Source: an uncultured Clostridia bacterium (GTDB lineage: Bacteria > Bacillota > Clostridia > Christensenellales > Aristaeellaceae). From it: a stretch of DNA of 8,061 nucleotides. Positions 1-6,035 of this stretch are shown here, piece by piece (positions within the stretch are counted from its first letter, which is position 1; each line of letters starts with the position of its first letter). The position numbers and the translations under genes were made by a program. The notes under the pieces were generated by a model. The model worked only from the letters and a program-made list of their open reading frames with translations. It was not told where the DNA came from and searched no databases. The stretch lies in NCBI GenBank assembly GCA_934647305.1, contig CAKUFI010000101.1, positions 1 through 8,061 of the forward strand. The letters are read 5' to 3'.

Positions 1-383
1 CGACGACTATCGGCCGCCATAAATCAGAGCGGCCGAAGTCTGCGGCCGGGCAGGGCCCGGTTCCGCTTGCCGCCGCCGGTTCTGGCGACGAATTCGGAAA
101 CCATACATTAGAGTTCCCGAATTCTGCGGCCGGGCAGGGCCCGGTTCCGCTTGCTGCCGCGGGTTCTATCGACGACTATCGGCCGCCATAAATCAGAGCG
201 GCCGAAGTCTGCGGCCGGGCAGGGCCCGGTTCCGCTTGCCGCCGCCAGTTTTGTTGACGAATTCGGGAACCATACATTAGAGTTCCCAAATTCTGCGGCC
301 GGGCAGGGCCCGGTCCCACCTGCTGCCGCGGGTTCTTTCGACGACTGTCGGCCGCCATAAACTGAAGCGGCCGAAGTCTGCGG
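1..383. repeat. 169-bp tandem array of alternating hairpins
   Basis: Copies begin at 1, 170 and 339 (the last is partial, ending near 383), and the array runs off the left edge of the window. Each 169-bp unit is two related half-units of 85 and 84 bp. Half A carries a 12-bp stem with one bulged base (5-40, 174-209, 343-378; core TCGGCCGC/GCGGCCGA). Half B carries a 12-bp stem of quite different sequence (90-124, 259-293; GAATTCGGGAAC type). All five loops are 11 nt and begin CATA on the plus strand. Every full half-unit then has a shared GC-rich hairpin (for example 42-66: GCGG-CCGGGC-AGG-GCCCGG-TT-CCGC). The unit is not a multiple of three, so open frames across it do not keep phase. It resembles a BIME/REP-like palindromic cluster in design; no known family is recognised. 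Confidence 0.93.
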
Positions 384-410
384 ATTTCCCGAAATTTTCT
401 GGAAATCACG
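383..410. other. hairpin at the inner edge of the repeat array
   Basis: Directly after the last partial repeat, GATTTCC (383-389) pairs with GGAAATC (401-407) around an 11-nt loop. The stem extends by CG/CG (381-382 with 409-410) if A408 is bulged. The loop length matches that of the array hairpins although the sequence is unrelated. It may be a diverged member of the array or its natural boundary. No U-tract follows on either strand, so it does not look like a terminator. Confidence 0.5.
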
Positions 411-417
411 GGTCGGT

Positions 418-443
418 GCTGACGACTCAGGCTGACGACTCAG
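418..443. repeat. 13-bp direct repeat
   Basis: GCTGACGACTCAG occurs twice head to tail (418-430 and 431-443) with no mismatch. It lies between the hairpin array and the rplL terminator. It could be slippage, or a footprint of array expansion; no gene is seen here. Confidence 0.8.
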
Positions 444-488
444 GCAAACTGAACGGGGGCGGCGAAAGAAGCGTACCTGCCGATACAG

Positions 489-519
489 AAAAACCGGCAC
501 AGCATTGCTGCCATGCCGG
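489..519 (-). terminator. intrinsic terminator of rplJ-rplL
   Basis: Read on the minus strand, CCGGCA (519-514) pairs with TGCCGG (499-494). Inside it CAGC pairs with GCTG around an AAT loop, leaving a 3-nt bulge on the left side. Five T residues (493-489) follow at once. It begins 16 nt after the rplL stop codon, the usual place for a Rho-independent terminator, so most transcripts should end before the repeat array. Confidence 0.85.
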
Positions 520-535
520 AACATCGTATGATGAA

Positions 536-910
536 TTACTTGATCTCGACAGTAGCGCCGACCTCGGCCAGCTTCTCCTTGATCTTCTCGGCGTCTTCCT
601 TGGAAACGCCTTCCTTGAGGGTCTTGGGCGCGCCCTCGACCAGCTCCTTGGCTTCCTTCAGGCCCAGGCCAGCCACGACTTCGCGGACAACCTTGATGAC
701 CTTGATCTTCTCGGAGCCGGCTTCCTTCAGCACGACGTCGAACTCGGTCTTCTCCTCGGCGGCCTCAGCGGCAGCGGGAGCGGCGCCGCCGGCAACGGCG
801 ACAGGGGCAGCGGCGGAAACGCCGAACTTCTCTTCCATTTCCTTGACCAGGTCAGCCAGCTCAAGGATGGTCATGGACTCAATAGCGGAAATGATCTCTT
901 CGCGATTCAT
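536..910 (-). CDS. rplL: 50S ribosomal protein L7/L12
   Basis: L7/L12 forms the multimeric stalk of the large ribosomal subunit, where it recruits and stimulates translational GTPases. The 124-residue product shows the full family layout: an N-terminal dimerisation helix pair (about 1-32, starting MNREEIISAI), a flexible Ala/Gly-rich hinge (about 33-53) and a globular C-terminal domain (about 55-124) containing the conserved stretch EKIKVIKVVRE and ending VGATVEIK. The start is ATG at 910, preceded by GGAGG eight bases upstream. A TTG five codons earlier is in frame but lies on that ribosome-binding site and gives an atypical N-terminus. rplJ lies 59 bp upstream in the same transcript, and an intrinsic terminator follows 16 nt after the stop. 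No rpoB start is visible in the 535 bp beyond, although rpoB commonly follows rplL. Confidence 0.98.
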   Translation of the reverse strand: MNREEIISAIESMTILELADLVKEMEEKFGVSAAAPVAVAGGAAPAAAEAAEEKTEFDVVLKEAGSEKIKVIKVVREVVAGLGLKEAKELVEGAPKTLKEGVSKEDAEKIKEKLAEVGATVEIK

Positions 911-969
911 GATATTGACCTCCAATGTAATGATTTTTGTGAGTACGCGTCAGGCGACGCGGGGAATCG

Positions 970-1470
970 TTACGCCTCTTCGCCGGCCTTCTGCTTGCGG
1001 ATGGCCTCCAGGACGTAGACGAACTTGGACACGGCAGACATCATGCTGCCCATGACCTTGGCGATGAGGACCTCTCTGGACGGGATCGCGCTGAGCTTCT
1101 CCACGCCCGCGACATCCAGGATGGCGCCATCCAGGATACCGGCCTTCACCTTCAGCTTGTCGTTCTTCTTGGCGAACTCCGCGATGATCTTCGCGGGAGC
1201 GACCGCGTCGGTCATGCCGAAAGCCAGGGCGGTGGGGCCTTCCAGGATGGAATCCAGACCCTCGATGCCGGCTTCCTTCGCGGCGATACCGACCAGGCTG
1301 TTCTTGAGCACGGCGTACTCCACGCCGGCCGCGCGGAACTGCTTGCGCAGCTCGGTCACCTCGGCCACGTTCAGGCCGCGATAGTCAACCAGAACGACAG
1401 ACTGCGCGGTGGTCAGCTTTTCCTTGATCTGCGCAACGGCAGCCTTCTTCAGTTCGAGATTGTTGGACAT
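970..1470 (-). CDS. rplJ: 50S ribosomal protein L10
   Basis: L10 anchors L7/L12 dimers to 23S rRNA at the base of the ribosomal stalk. As the L10-L12 complex it also represses its own operon by binding the mRNA leader. The 166-residue length is normal. The N-terminal RNA-binding domain has the hallmark VLVDYRGLNVAEVTELRKQF (about 27-46) and the following YAVLKNSL. The C-terminal helix that carries L12 dimers lies at about 140-160 (SKFVYVLEAIRKQK). The ATG at 1470 has GAGGTG seven bases upstream; a 13-residue in-frame extension to 1509 would run into the leader terminator and is rejected. It is the first gene of rplJ-rplL. The usual upstream partners rplK-rplA are absent here and a sugar operon stands in their place. 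Confidence 0.98.
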   Translation of the reverse strand: MSNNLELKKAAVAQIKEKLTTAQSVVLVDYRGLNVAEVTELRKQFRAAGVEYAVLKNSLVGIAAKEAGIEGLDSILEGPTALAFGMTDAVAPAKIIAEFAKKNDKLKVKAGILDGAILDVAGVEKLSAIPSREVLIAKVMGSMMSAVSKFVYVLEAIRKQKAGEEA

Positions 1471-1512
1471 TTGTAAACACCTCACATTCCGTCCGATCAT
1501 TGACGGCATATG

Positions 1513-1543
1513 AAAACGCCCCTGCGCACACGACGCAAGGGCG
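1513..1543 (-). terminator. leader attenuator upstream of rplJ
   Basis: On the minus strand CGCCCTTGCG (1543-1534) pairs with CGCAGGGGCG (1526-1517). This makes a 10-bp stem with one G-U pair, a 7-nt loop and a TTTT tract (1516-1513). It sits 42 bp before the rplJ ATG and after the promoter, so it can only act as a regulatory terminator inside the leader. Confidence 0.82.
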
Positions 1544-1568
1544 ACAAAAAATCATCTGTCACAAACCC
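1538..1568 (-). promoter_or_regulatory. candidate antiterminator in the L10 leader
   Basis: On the minus strand GTGACA (1562-1557) pairs with TGTCGC (1546-1541). After a TTT bulge, GGG (1568-1566) pairs with CCT (1540-1538). This uses the left arm of the attenuator stem (1534-1543), so the two structures exclude each other. The L10-domain closing stem (1621-1624 with 1567-1570) competes in turn for 1567-1568. That fits an anti-antiterminator model in which L10 binding favours termination. The pairing is read by eye and no folding energy was computed. Confidence 0.6.
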
Positions 1569-1653
1569 ATTACGCCTCGGCTGGCGACCGACGGTCTTTA
1601 AGCTCACGCACCTGCTGTCTATGGCACAAAGCTGTTTTCACAGCACAAGGTTT

Positions 1654-1682
1654 ATTATAGCCTGTTCAGTTCCTCCGGTCAA
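1654..1682 (-). promoter_or_regulatory. promoter of rplJ-rplL
   Basis: On the minus strand there is TTGACC (1682-1677), a 17-bp spacer and a perfect TATAAT (1659-1654), a strong housekeeping-sigma promoter. The -35 box begins one base after the TAA stop of the upstream gene (stop at 1684-1686), so rplJL is uncoupled from the sugar operon with no spare sequence. No terminator separates the two, so read-through from upstream into the L10 leader is possible. Confidence 0.92.
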
Positions 1683-1683
1683 G

Positions 1684-2259
1684 TTAATTTTTCTCTTCGA
1701 CCTCGAAGGAACGGAAGTGGTTGATGCCCTCGCAGGCGGTAAAGCCCACGAAGAGCGTCTCGGGCAGGGCGCACTGGGCCTGAGCCGTCAGCTCGCCCGC
1801 GCGGGCGGCGATGCCATTGGGCGTGATCTCGCACTCAAGGCGCGTCCAGGTATTGGCCGGGAAGGGCAGCTTGGCCTTGCACAGCGCGGTCACTCGCTGC
1901 TGATCCCCGCCCTGCGGCTCGATCTGCCAGAGGTTTATACCGCCCTCGTAGAGCACGGCCTCGTAGTGCTTTCCATACTGAAGGCGGCCGTCCGGGAGCG
2001 TGTCCAGCTTCTCGGCGAACACGATCAGCGGCGCGCCGTAGGAATCGAAGCGCGTGTCGATCGCCAGGCGGACGGGCAGCTTCACCGGGCTTTTCAGCAC
2101 CGCGGAGACGTACTGATAGTTGTCCCAGCCCTCGGGCGGGGTGGGATAGTCGTTGCTTACGCCGTCCGCCTCCTGCCAGAAGGGCGGGCGGTAGGGCACC
2201 TTGCCGGACGCGGCGTAGACGAATTCCTCGCCCAGGCCGTTTTTCAGGTCGTATTTCAT
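1684..2259 (-). CDS. ConA-like (laminin G/DUF1080-type) domain protein, function unknown
   Basis: A 191-residue protein with no signal peptide or membrane segment, so probably cytoplasmic. It is not recognised as a named family with confidence. The strand-rich pattern, the central segment around YGKHYEAVLYEGGINLWQIE (about 95-114), the WTRLECEITPNGIAARAGE stretch (about 138-156) and the ending VGFTACEGINHFRSFEVEE (about 171-189) look like a concanavalin A-like jelly-roll seen in carbohydrate-binding and glycoside-cleaving proteins. The start ATG at 2259 has a GAGG nine bases upstream. An extension to 2358 would read into the preceding gene and is rejected. It lies 29 bp after the GH125 gene as the last gene of that operon, so a role in handling mannosides is a reasonable inference. 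Whether it binds sugar or is catalytic cannot be told. Confidence 0.8.
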   Translation of the reverse strand: MKYDLKNGLGEEFVYAASGKVPYRPPFWQEADGVSNDYPTPPEGWDNYQYVSAVLKSPVKLPVRLAIDTRFDSYGAPLIVFAEKLDTLPDGRLQYGKHYEAVLYEGGINLWQIEPQGGDQQRVTALCKAKLPFPANTWTRLECEITPNGIAARAGELTAQAQCALPETLFVGFTACEGINHFRSFEVEEKN

Positions 2260-2288
2260 GGGATGTGTCCTCGCTTTCCTGTGAACGT

Positions 2289-3581
2289 TTACACGATTCC
2301 CTTTTCCGCGCAGAACTCCACGTACTCCGCGAAGAACGCGTCGGAGGCGGTGAACCACTCTCGGGTGTAGCGGGTGGGGTCGTTTACGTCGAAGCCCTCG
2401 TGCATGCGGCCGCGGCCGCCGTCGCTGACGACGAGCAGGTCAAGGCAGTGCTTCATTTCCTCGCGGGTCGCGGCGGTAAAGCCCTGCATGGCGAGCGCCA
2501 TCGCCCAGACGTACTGGCTCGGGGTGTGCGGGCTGCCCACGCCGGAGGCGCAGCTGCCCCTGAAATAGTACGGGTTATCCTCGCTGAGGATGAAGCGGCG
2601 CGTGCGCAGGTACATCGGGTCGTCCGCCGCGCAGCAGCCCAGGTAGGGCAGCGACAGCAGGCTGGGTACGTTCGCGTCGTCCATGAGGACGTGATTGCCG
2701 AAGCCGTCGGTCTCGTAGGCGTAGATTTTGCCGTACCTGTAGTGGTCGACGACGCCGAAGGTCTCCACGCCGTGCAGAATTTCCTCGCGCAGGCGGGCGG
2801 CTCTGGCGGCAGTTTCCCCGGAAAGGAAGCCGAGCGTTTCATTGACCGCCAGCACCTGGCGAACGACCGCCGCGATCATCAGGTTGGACGGGATGTGATA
2901 GCCGAAAACGGTCGCGTCGTCGCTCGGGCGGAAGCCCTGCCAGGTCATGCCCGTGTAATTGACGCGGTAGCCCCGGCCGCCGTTTTGCAGCGTATCCTGC
3001 CAGGTCGCGCCTTTGCGCGAGTGCGTGTAGGCGGATTGCTCCTCGTGACGCTGCTCGAGGATGAACTGATCGATGATCCTTGCAAAGGTGCGCGCGAACA
3101 GCTCGTCGAATACCTGGCCGTCGCCGCAGTGCGCGTAATACAGGCAGGCCAGGCGCATGGGATAGCACAGCGTGTCCGTCTCGTATTTCTGCTCCCACGT
3201 CCAGTCGCCGCAGCGCGGGGTATCCGTGTCGGCGTAGTGATGGCCGACGGGCGCGTCGTTGAAGGAGTTGGCGTAGGAATCGCGGCCGATCATCTCCAGC
3301 TGAGCGGTCAGCGCGCCGCGAACGAGTGCGCGCATCTCCTCGCTTTCGGCCGTCAGGGGCAGGTAGGGCATCAGCTGCTGGGCGGAATCGCGGTTCCACA
3401 TGGCGGGAATATCGCCGGTATAGAGGAAGACGGAGCCGTCCGCTCGGCGGTCGATCGTGGTCTCCAGCGGGCCTGAGTAGCAGGTGCGAAACAGCGTCCT
3501 CACCTTTTCATCGCGAATCCGCGCCGCGAGTTTTTCCATGTATTCGCGCGCGTCCCGCGGCATTTCGTACTTTTTCTCCAT
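2289..3581 (-). CDS. GH125 exo-alpha-1,6-mannosidase
   Basis: Glycoside hydrolase family 125 enzymes are metal-independent, inverting mannosidases that remove terminal alpha-1,6-linked mannose, for example from N-glycan or yeast-mannan fragments. The 430-residue length is normal. Family motifs appear in order: TGDIPAMWNRDSAQQLMPYL (55-74), DSYANSFN (101-108), the RPSDDA loop (218-223), DDANVPSLLSLPYLG (301-315), SEDNPYYFRGS (333-343), GSPHTPSQY (349-357) and RMHEGF (392-397). By analogy with characterised members, an Asp of RPSDDA is the likely general acid and Glu395 of MHEGF the likely base. There is no signal peptide, so it should act inside the cell on imported oligosaccharides. The start ATG at 3581 has GGAGG seven bases upstream; a 101-residue longer frame overlaps the FAD gene and is a shadow. 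It follows the oxidoreductase gene by 23 bp in one operon. Confidence 0.95.
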   Translation of the reverse strand: MEKKYEMPRDAREYMEKLAARIRDEKVRTLFRTCYSGPLETTIDRRADGSVFLYTGDIPAMWNRDSAQQLMPYLPLTAESEEMRALVRGALTAQLEMIGRDSYANSFNDAPVGHHYADTDTPRCGDWTWEQKYETDTLCYPMRLACLYYAHCGDGQVFDELFARTFARIIDQFILEQRHEEQSAYTHSRKGATWQDTLQNGGRGYRVNYTGMTWQGFRPSDDATVFGYHIPSNLMIAAVVRQVLAVNETLGFLSGETAARAARLREEILHGVETFGVVDHYRYGKIYAYETDGFGNHVLMDDANVPSLLSLPYLGCCAADDPMYLRTRRFILSEDNPYYFRGSCASGVGSPHTPSQYVWAMALAMQGFTAATREEMKHCLDLLVVSDGGRGRMHEGFDVNDPTRYTREWFTASDAFFAEYVEFCAEKGIV

Positions 3582-3604
3582 AGACTGCCCTCCGCGGCCG
3601 CCGC

Positions 3605-4924
3605 TTACTCGTGGTAGTTGGGCAAATACATGCCCATGTTCTTCAGGCGGCTCTGGATGTCGCGCACGTCGGCCTGACGGGGAAGGGCGTTCGACTGGAC
3701 GCACACCGCCGCCGCCACGCCCGCCGCCTGGCCGGTGATGTAGCAGCCGGGCATGACGCGCAGCGAGGCCTGCAGATACCGGTCGGCGCTGATGCAGCGG
3801 CCGGCGACCAGCAGGTTGTCCACCTTCTGCGGCACCAGGATGCGGTAGGGCACGCCGTAGTTCTGGCCGCGCTTGAGCCGCCACTCGTTGAACTGCTTGC
3901 GGAACTCCAGGAACGCGTCCCAGGAAAGATTGGCCGGGTGGATGTCCACGCCGTAGCAGTAGCGGCCGATTTCGTCGTTGAAATTCGCCTGGCCGCGATA
4001 GTCGTCCAGCACCAGCTTGTACTCGCCCATGATGCGGCGGCTCTCGCGGACGCCCATCAGGTTGCCGGTCGCCACCAGGTTCATGTGTTCGAAGCCGTGC
4101 AGGTAATTCTTATAGTACTTTTCGAACTGGTCATAGAGCCTTCTGCCCTTGACCAGGCCCTCGGTCAGCGAGCGCTCGTCGGTGCCGTCCACGCCGTAGA
4201 CGTGGCCGATGTTGCCGCCGCCGGTGGTCTCGTACTGCTGGCAGATGCCGGTCAGGTGCAGGTCGAGCTGCTCGAACACACCGTCGGCATAGGCTTTGCG
4301 CAGGCTGGCCTCGTCGTCGTCGCGCATATCGCGCTTCGTAAAGTCGATGCCCGCCCACAGGCTGCACAGCGTGCTGGGCATGACCAGGCCGTTCTCGTCG
4401 CCCTTTTCATAGGGCGCGCCGGACATGACCGCCAGATCGCCGTCGCCGGTCGCGTCGATATAGGCCTTCGCGCGCACCGCGTACACGCCGCTCTTGCCCG
4501 AGACGACGCAGTACTCGATCTTGCCGTCCTTCACCGCCGCGTCCACCAGATTTGTGCCCAGCAGGAAGTCCGCGCCGGCCTCCAGCATCATGTCGTCGTA
4601 CACGCGCTTGAGCGCCTCGACGCGGATGGCGGTGGAGTGCTCGAACTTGCCCTCATAGCCGCCGGTCTTCCACAGGCGATGCAGGATTTCCTCGCCCAGG
4701 CCGGCCGCCAGGAAATGCTCCCCGTCGCCGAAGGTCATATAGCAGGGCACCAGGCCCGCCGTGCCCAGGCCGCCCAGGCAGCCCTGCGACTCGATCAGAA
4801 GCACCTTCGCGCCCTGCCTCGCCGCGGCCACCGCCGCCGTCACGCCCGCCGGGCCGCCGCCCGCCACGAACACGTCCACATCATACCGAAGCGGAATTTC
4901 CCGCCTGAACGATACCTTTTCCAT
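3605..4924 (-). CDS. FAD-dependent oxidoreductase (FAD_oxidored type)
   Basis: A 439-residue flavoprotein of the glutathione-reductase-like fold. The N-terminal dinucleotide-binding motif is clear (VFVAGGGPAGVTAAVAAARQ, 18-37, ending the strand at LLIE 42-45). It is followed by QGCLGGLGTAGLVPCYMTFGD (47-67), a second FAD-contacting stretch DATGDGDLA (158-166), and C-terminal LLVAGRCISADR (371-382) with GQAAGVAAA (399-407). This pattern fits the FAD_oxidored family (PF12831), whose substrates are mostly unknown. No signal peptide or membrane segment is seen. The ATG at 4924 has GGAGG six bases upstream; a 43-residue extension would cross the promoter and is rejected. It is first in the operon with GH125 and the ConA-like gene, so the substrate may be a sugar or glycoside; that is inference. 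Cys50 and Cys61 are near the cofactor and could be redox-active. Confidence 0.93.
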   Translation of the reverse strand: MEKVSFRREIPLRYDVDVFVAGGGPAGVTAAVAAARQGAKVLLIESQGCLGGLGTAGLVPCYMTFGDGEHFLAAGLGEEILHRLWKTGGYEGKFEHSTAIRVEALKRVYDDMMLEAGADFLLGTNLVDAAVKDGKIEYCVVSGKSGVYAVRAKAYIDATGDGDLAVMSGAPYEKGDENGLVMPSTLCSLWAGIDFTKRDMRDDDEASLRKAYADGVFEQLDLHLTGICQQYETTGGGNIGHVYGVDGTDERSLTEGLVKGRRLYDQFEKYYKNYLHGFEHMNLVATGNLMGVRESRRIMGEYKLVLDDYRGQANFNDEIGRYCYGVDIHPANLSWDAFLEFRKQFNEWRLKRGQNYGVPYRILVPQKVDNLLVAGRCISADRYLQASLRVMPGCYITGQAAGVAAAVCVQSNALPRQADVRDIQSRLKNMGMYLPNYHE

Positions 4925-4955
4925 CACGCACCTCCGAAATTTACCGTTTTTATCT

Positions 4956-4984
4956 ATTATACCCATTCGGGGAGGGAGAGTCAA
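4956..4984 (-). promoter_or_regulatory. promoter of the FAD-GH125-ConA operon
   Basis: On the minus strand there is TTGACT (4984-4979), a 17-bp spacer and a perfect TATAAT (4961-4956). Transcription should begin near 4949, giving a leader of about 25 nt with no room for a riboswitch. Such a near-consensus promoter suggests high basal activity or control by a repressor. Confidence 0.9.
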
Positions 4985-5072
4985 GAAAAACGCGGGCAAA
5001 CCGCGCCCGGGAGAATTTTTCGAGGCAGAAGACCGCGTGGAACGTTTTTGCAAAAAATGCGTCTAAAGATAG

Positions 5073-5101
5073 TTGTTAGGGACGCCGTTTTGTATTATAA
5101 T
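5073..5101 (+). promoter_or_regulatory. promoter of the cdaA operon
   Basis: TTGTTA (5073-5078), a 17-bp spacer and a perfect TATAAT (5096-5101). Transcription should start near 5108, leaving a leader of about 31 nt before the GTG start. That is too short for a c-di-AMP riboswitch. Confidence 0.9.
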
Positions 5102-5138
5102 AGAGCTGCAATCAGGGGGTAACGGGGGGCGATCAAAC

Positions 5139-6035
5139 GTGAGTTACATTGAAAGAATCTGGCAGCAGTTCAGCACCCGGGTGCTCAGCCTGGGGGCCAG
5201 CCTGAGCTGGCGAAACGCCCTGGACATCGCCCTGGTGGCGCTGCTGGTCTACTATGTCATCGCGCTGGTGCGCCAGACGCGGGCAAACTCGGTTTTAAAG
5301 GGCCTGGCGCTGGTGCTGATTATGGCGTGGCTGAGCGACGTGATGCAGCTGAGCGCGTTCAACTGGATCCTGCGGCAGGTCATCAACACGGGCGTCATCA
5401 TGCTGGTGGTGCTGTTCCAGCCGGAGCTGCGGCGCGGCCTTGAAAAAATCGGACGGTCGAAGCTGTCGGGCGCGGGCCTGCTGGAGAGCAGCCACAAAAT
5501 CGCCACCGCCGAACACGACGCGGACGAGATCGTGCACTGCATGACCAACCTGTCCCGCCGCCGTGTGGGCGCGCTGGTGGTCATCCAGAACAAGACCGGC
5601 CTCAACGACATCATCGCCACCGGCACCATGCTGGACGCGGAGATTTCCTCGGCGCTGCTTGAGAACATCTTTGAGCCCAACACGCCGCTGCACGACGGCG
5701 CGGTCATCATGCGGGGCGGCAGGATCGTCGCCGCGGCCTGCTACCTGCCTCTGTCCGAAAACTACAGCATCAGCCGCGAGCTGGGCACCCGCCACCGCGC
5801 GGCCATCGGCATTTCCGAAACGACCGACGCAACCGTACTGGTCGTGTCGGAGGAAACCGGCGTCATCTCCGTGGCGCGCGAAGGCAAACTGACCCGCTAC
5901 TTTGACGCCAAGGCGCTCAAAAAGCTGCTGATGGATCTGTTCCAGCCGGCTGAGGATTCCTCGAAAAAGACGCTGCTTGGCATGTTCAGGGCGGCGCCGG
6001 GAAGGAAGGCGAAGCAGCATGAAGAAGAAAAGTGA
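5139..6035 (+). CDS. cdaA: membrane diadenylate cyclase CdaA
   Basis: CdaA condenses two ATP into cyclic di-AMP, an essential messenger for potassium, osmotic and cell-wall homeostasis in Firmicutes. The 298-residue protein has three N-terminal membrane helices (about 27-45, 53-69, 76-95) and a cytoplasmic DAC (DisA_N) domain (about 110-270). Both catalytic signatures are intact: LHDGAV (184-189) with the DGA motif, and GTRHRAA (216-222) with the RHR motif. A charged tail of about 30 residues ends the protein, making it somewhat longer than the 273-residue B. subtilis enzyme. The start is GTG at 5139, the only start codon in frame between the inferred transcription start and the MSYIERIWQQ N-terminus. 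A weak G-rich ribosome-binding site lies about nine bases upstream. cdaR overlaps its end by 17 nt, implying coupled translation. Confidence 0.97.
   Translation: MSYIERIWQQFSTRVLSLGASLSWRNALDIALVALLVYYVIALVRQTRANSVLKGLALVLIMAWLSDVMQLSAFNWILRQVINTGVIMLVVLFQPELRRGLEKIGRSKLSGAGLLESSHKIATAEHDADEIVHCMTNLSRRRVGALVVIQNKTGLNDIIATGTMLDAEISSALLENIFEPNTPLHDGAVIMRGGRIVAAACYLPLSENYSISRELGTRHRAAIGISETTDATVLVVSEETGVISVAREGKLTRYFDAKALKKLLMDLFQPAEDSSKKTLLGMFRAAPGRKAKQHEEEK

Larger units (their letters stand above)
1471..1647 (-). promoter_or_regulatory. L10 leader (rplJL autoregulatory 5' UTR)
   Basis: About 177 nt separate the inferred start of transcription (near 1647) from the rplJ ATG. On the minus strand it shows motifs I recognise from Firmicutes L10 leaders: AGACAGCAGGTGC (1620-1608), GAGCTTAA (1605-1598) and CAGCCGAGG (1583-1575). 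The 5' end carries a GCTGT-GAAA-ACAGC hairpin (1644-1631). CCAT (1624-1621) can pair with ATGG (1570-1567) to close the binding domain. In Bacillus subtilis L10(L12)4 binds this leader and causes premature termination; the terminator and antiterminator found here suggest the same mechanism. Family assignment rests on motif recognition, not on a covariance search. Confidence 0.85.
4925..5138. promoter_or_regulatory. divergent intergenic region between the sugar and cdaA operons
   Basis: This 214-bp region holds the two divergent promoters annotated separately. Between them lie a perfect 12-bp palindrome TTTTTGCAAAAA (5045-5056), 17 bp upstream of the cdaA -35 box, and a short inverted repeat GCGTC (5059-5063)/GACGC (5081-5085) that brackets that -35 box. 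On the minus strand CGCGG (5005-5001) pairs with CCGCG (4995-4991) before TTTTT (4990-4986). That makes a weak terminator-like hairpin just upstream of the sugar-operon promoter. Any of these could be operators; none matches a regulator I recognise. Confidence 0.5.

Noticed and set aside
1..383. CRISPR array
   Set aside because: The segments between palindromes are themselves repeated and nearly identical, the unit is 169 bp, and no cas gene is present.
108..524. 138-residue minus-strand open frame and a 69-residue plus-strand frame (151-360) across the repeat array
   Set aside because: The 169-bp period is not a multiple of three, so the repeat is read in different frames. There is no ribosome-binding site or family resemblance, and the minus frame also crosses the rplL terminator.
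3582..3884. 101-residue N-terminal extension of the mannosidase
   Set aside because: It overlaps the end of the FAD gene in another frame, is Arg/Gly/Pro-rich, and the ATG at 3581 has a proper ribosome-binding site and matches family length.
3611..5122. 503-residue plus-strand open frame opposite the FAD gene, and 403 residues at 2265-3476 opposite GH125
   Set aside because: These are mirror frames produced by GC-rich codon use. Their products show no family features, whereas the opposite strand has full domains and ribosome-binding sites.
5102..5138. c-di-AMP (ydaO-type) riboswitch before cdaA
   Set aside because: The leader is only about 31 nt, far too short for that fold.
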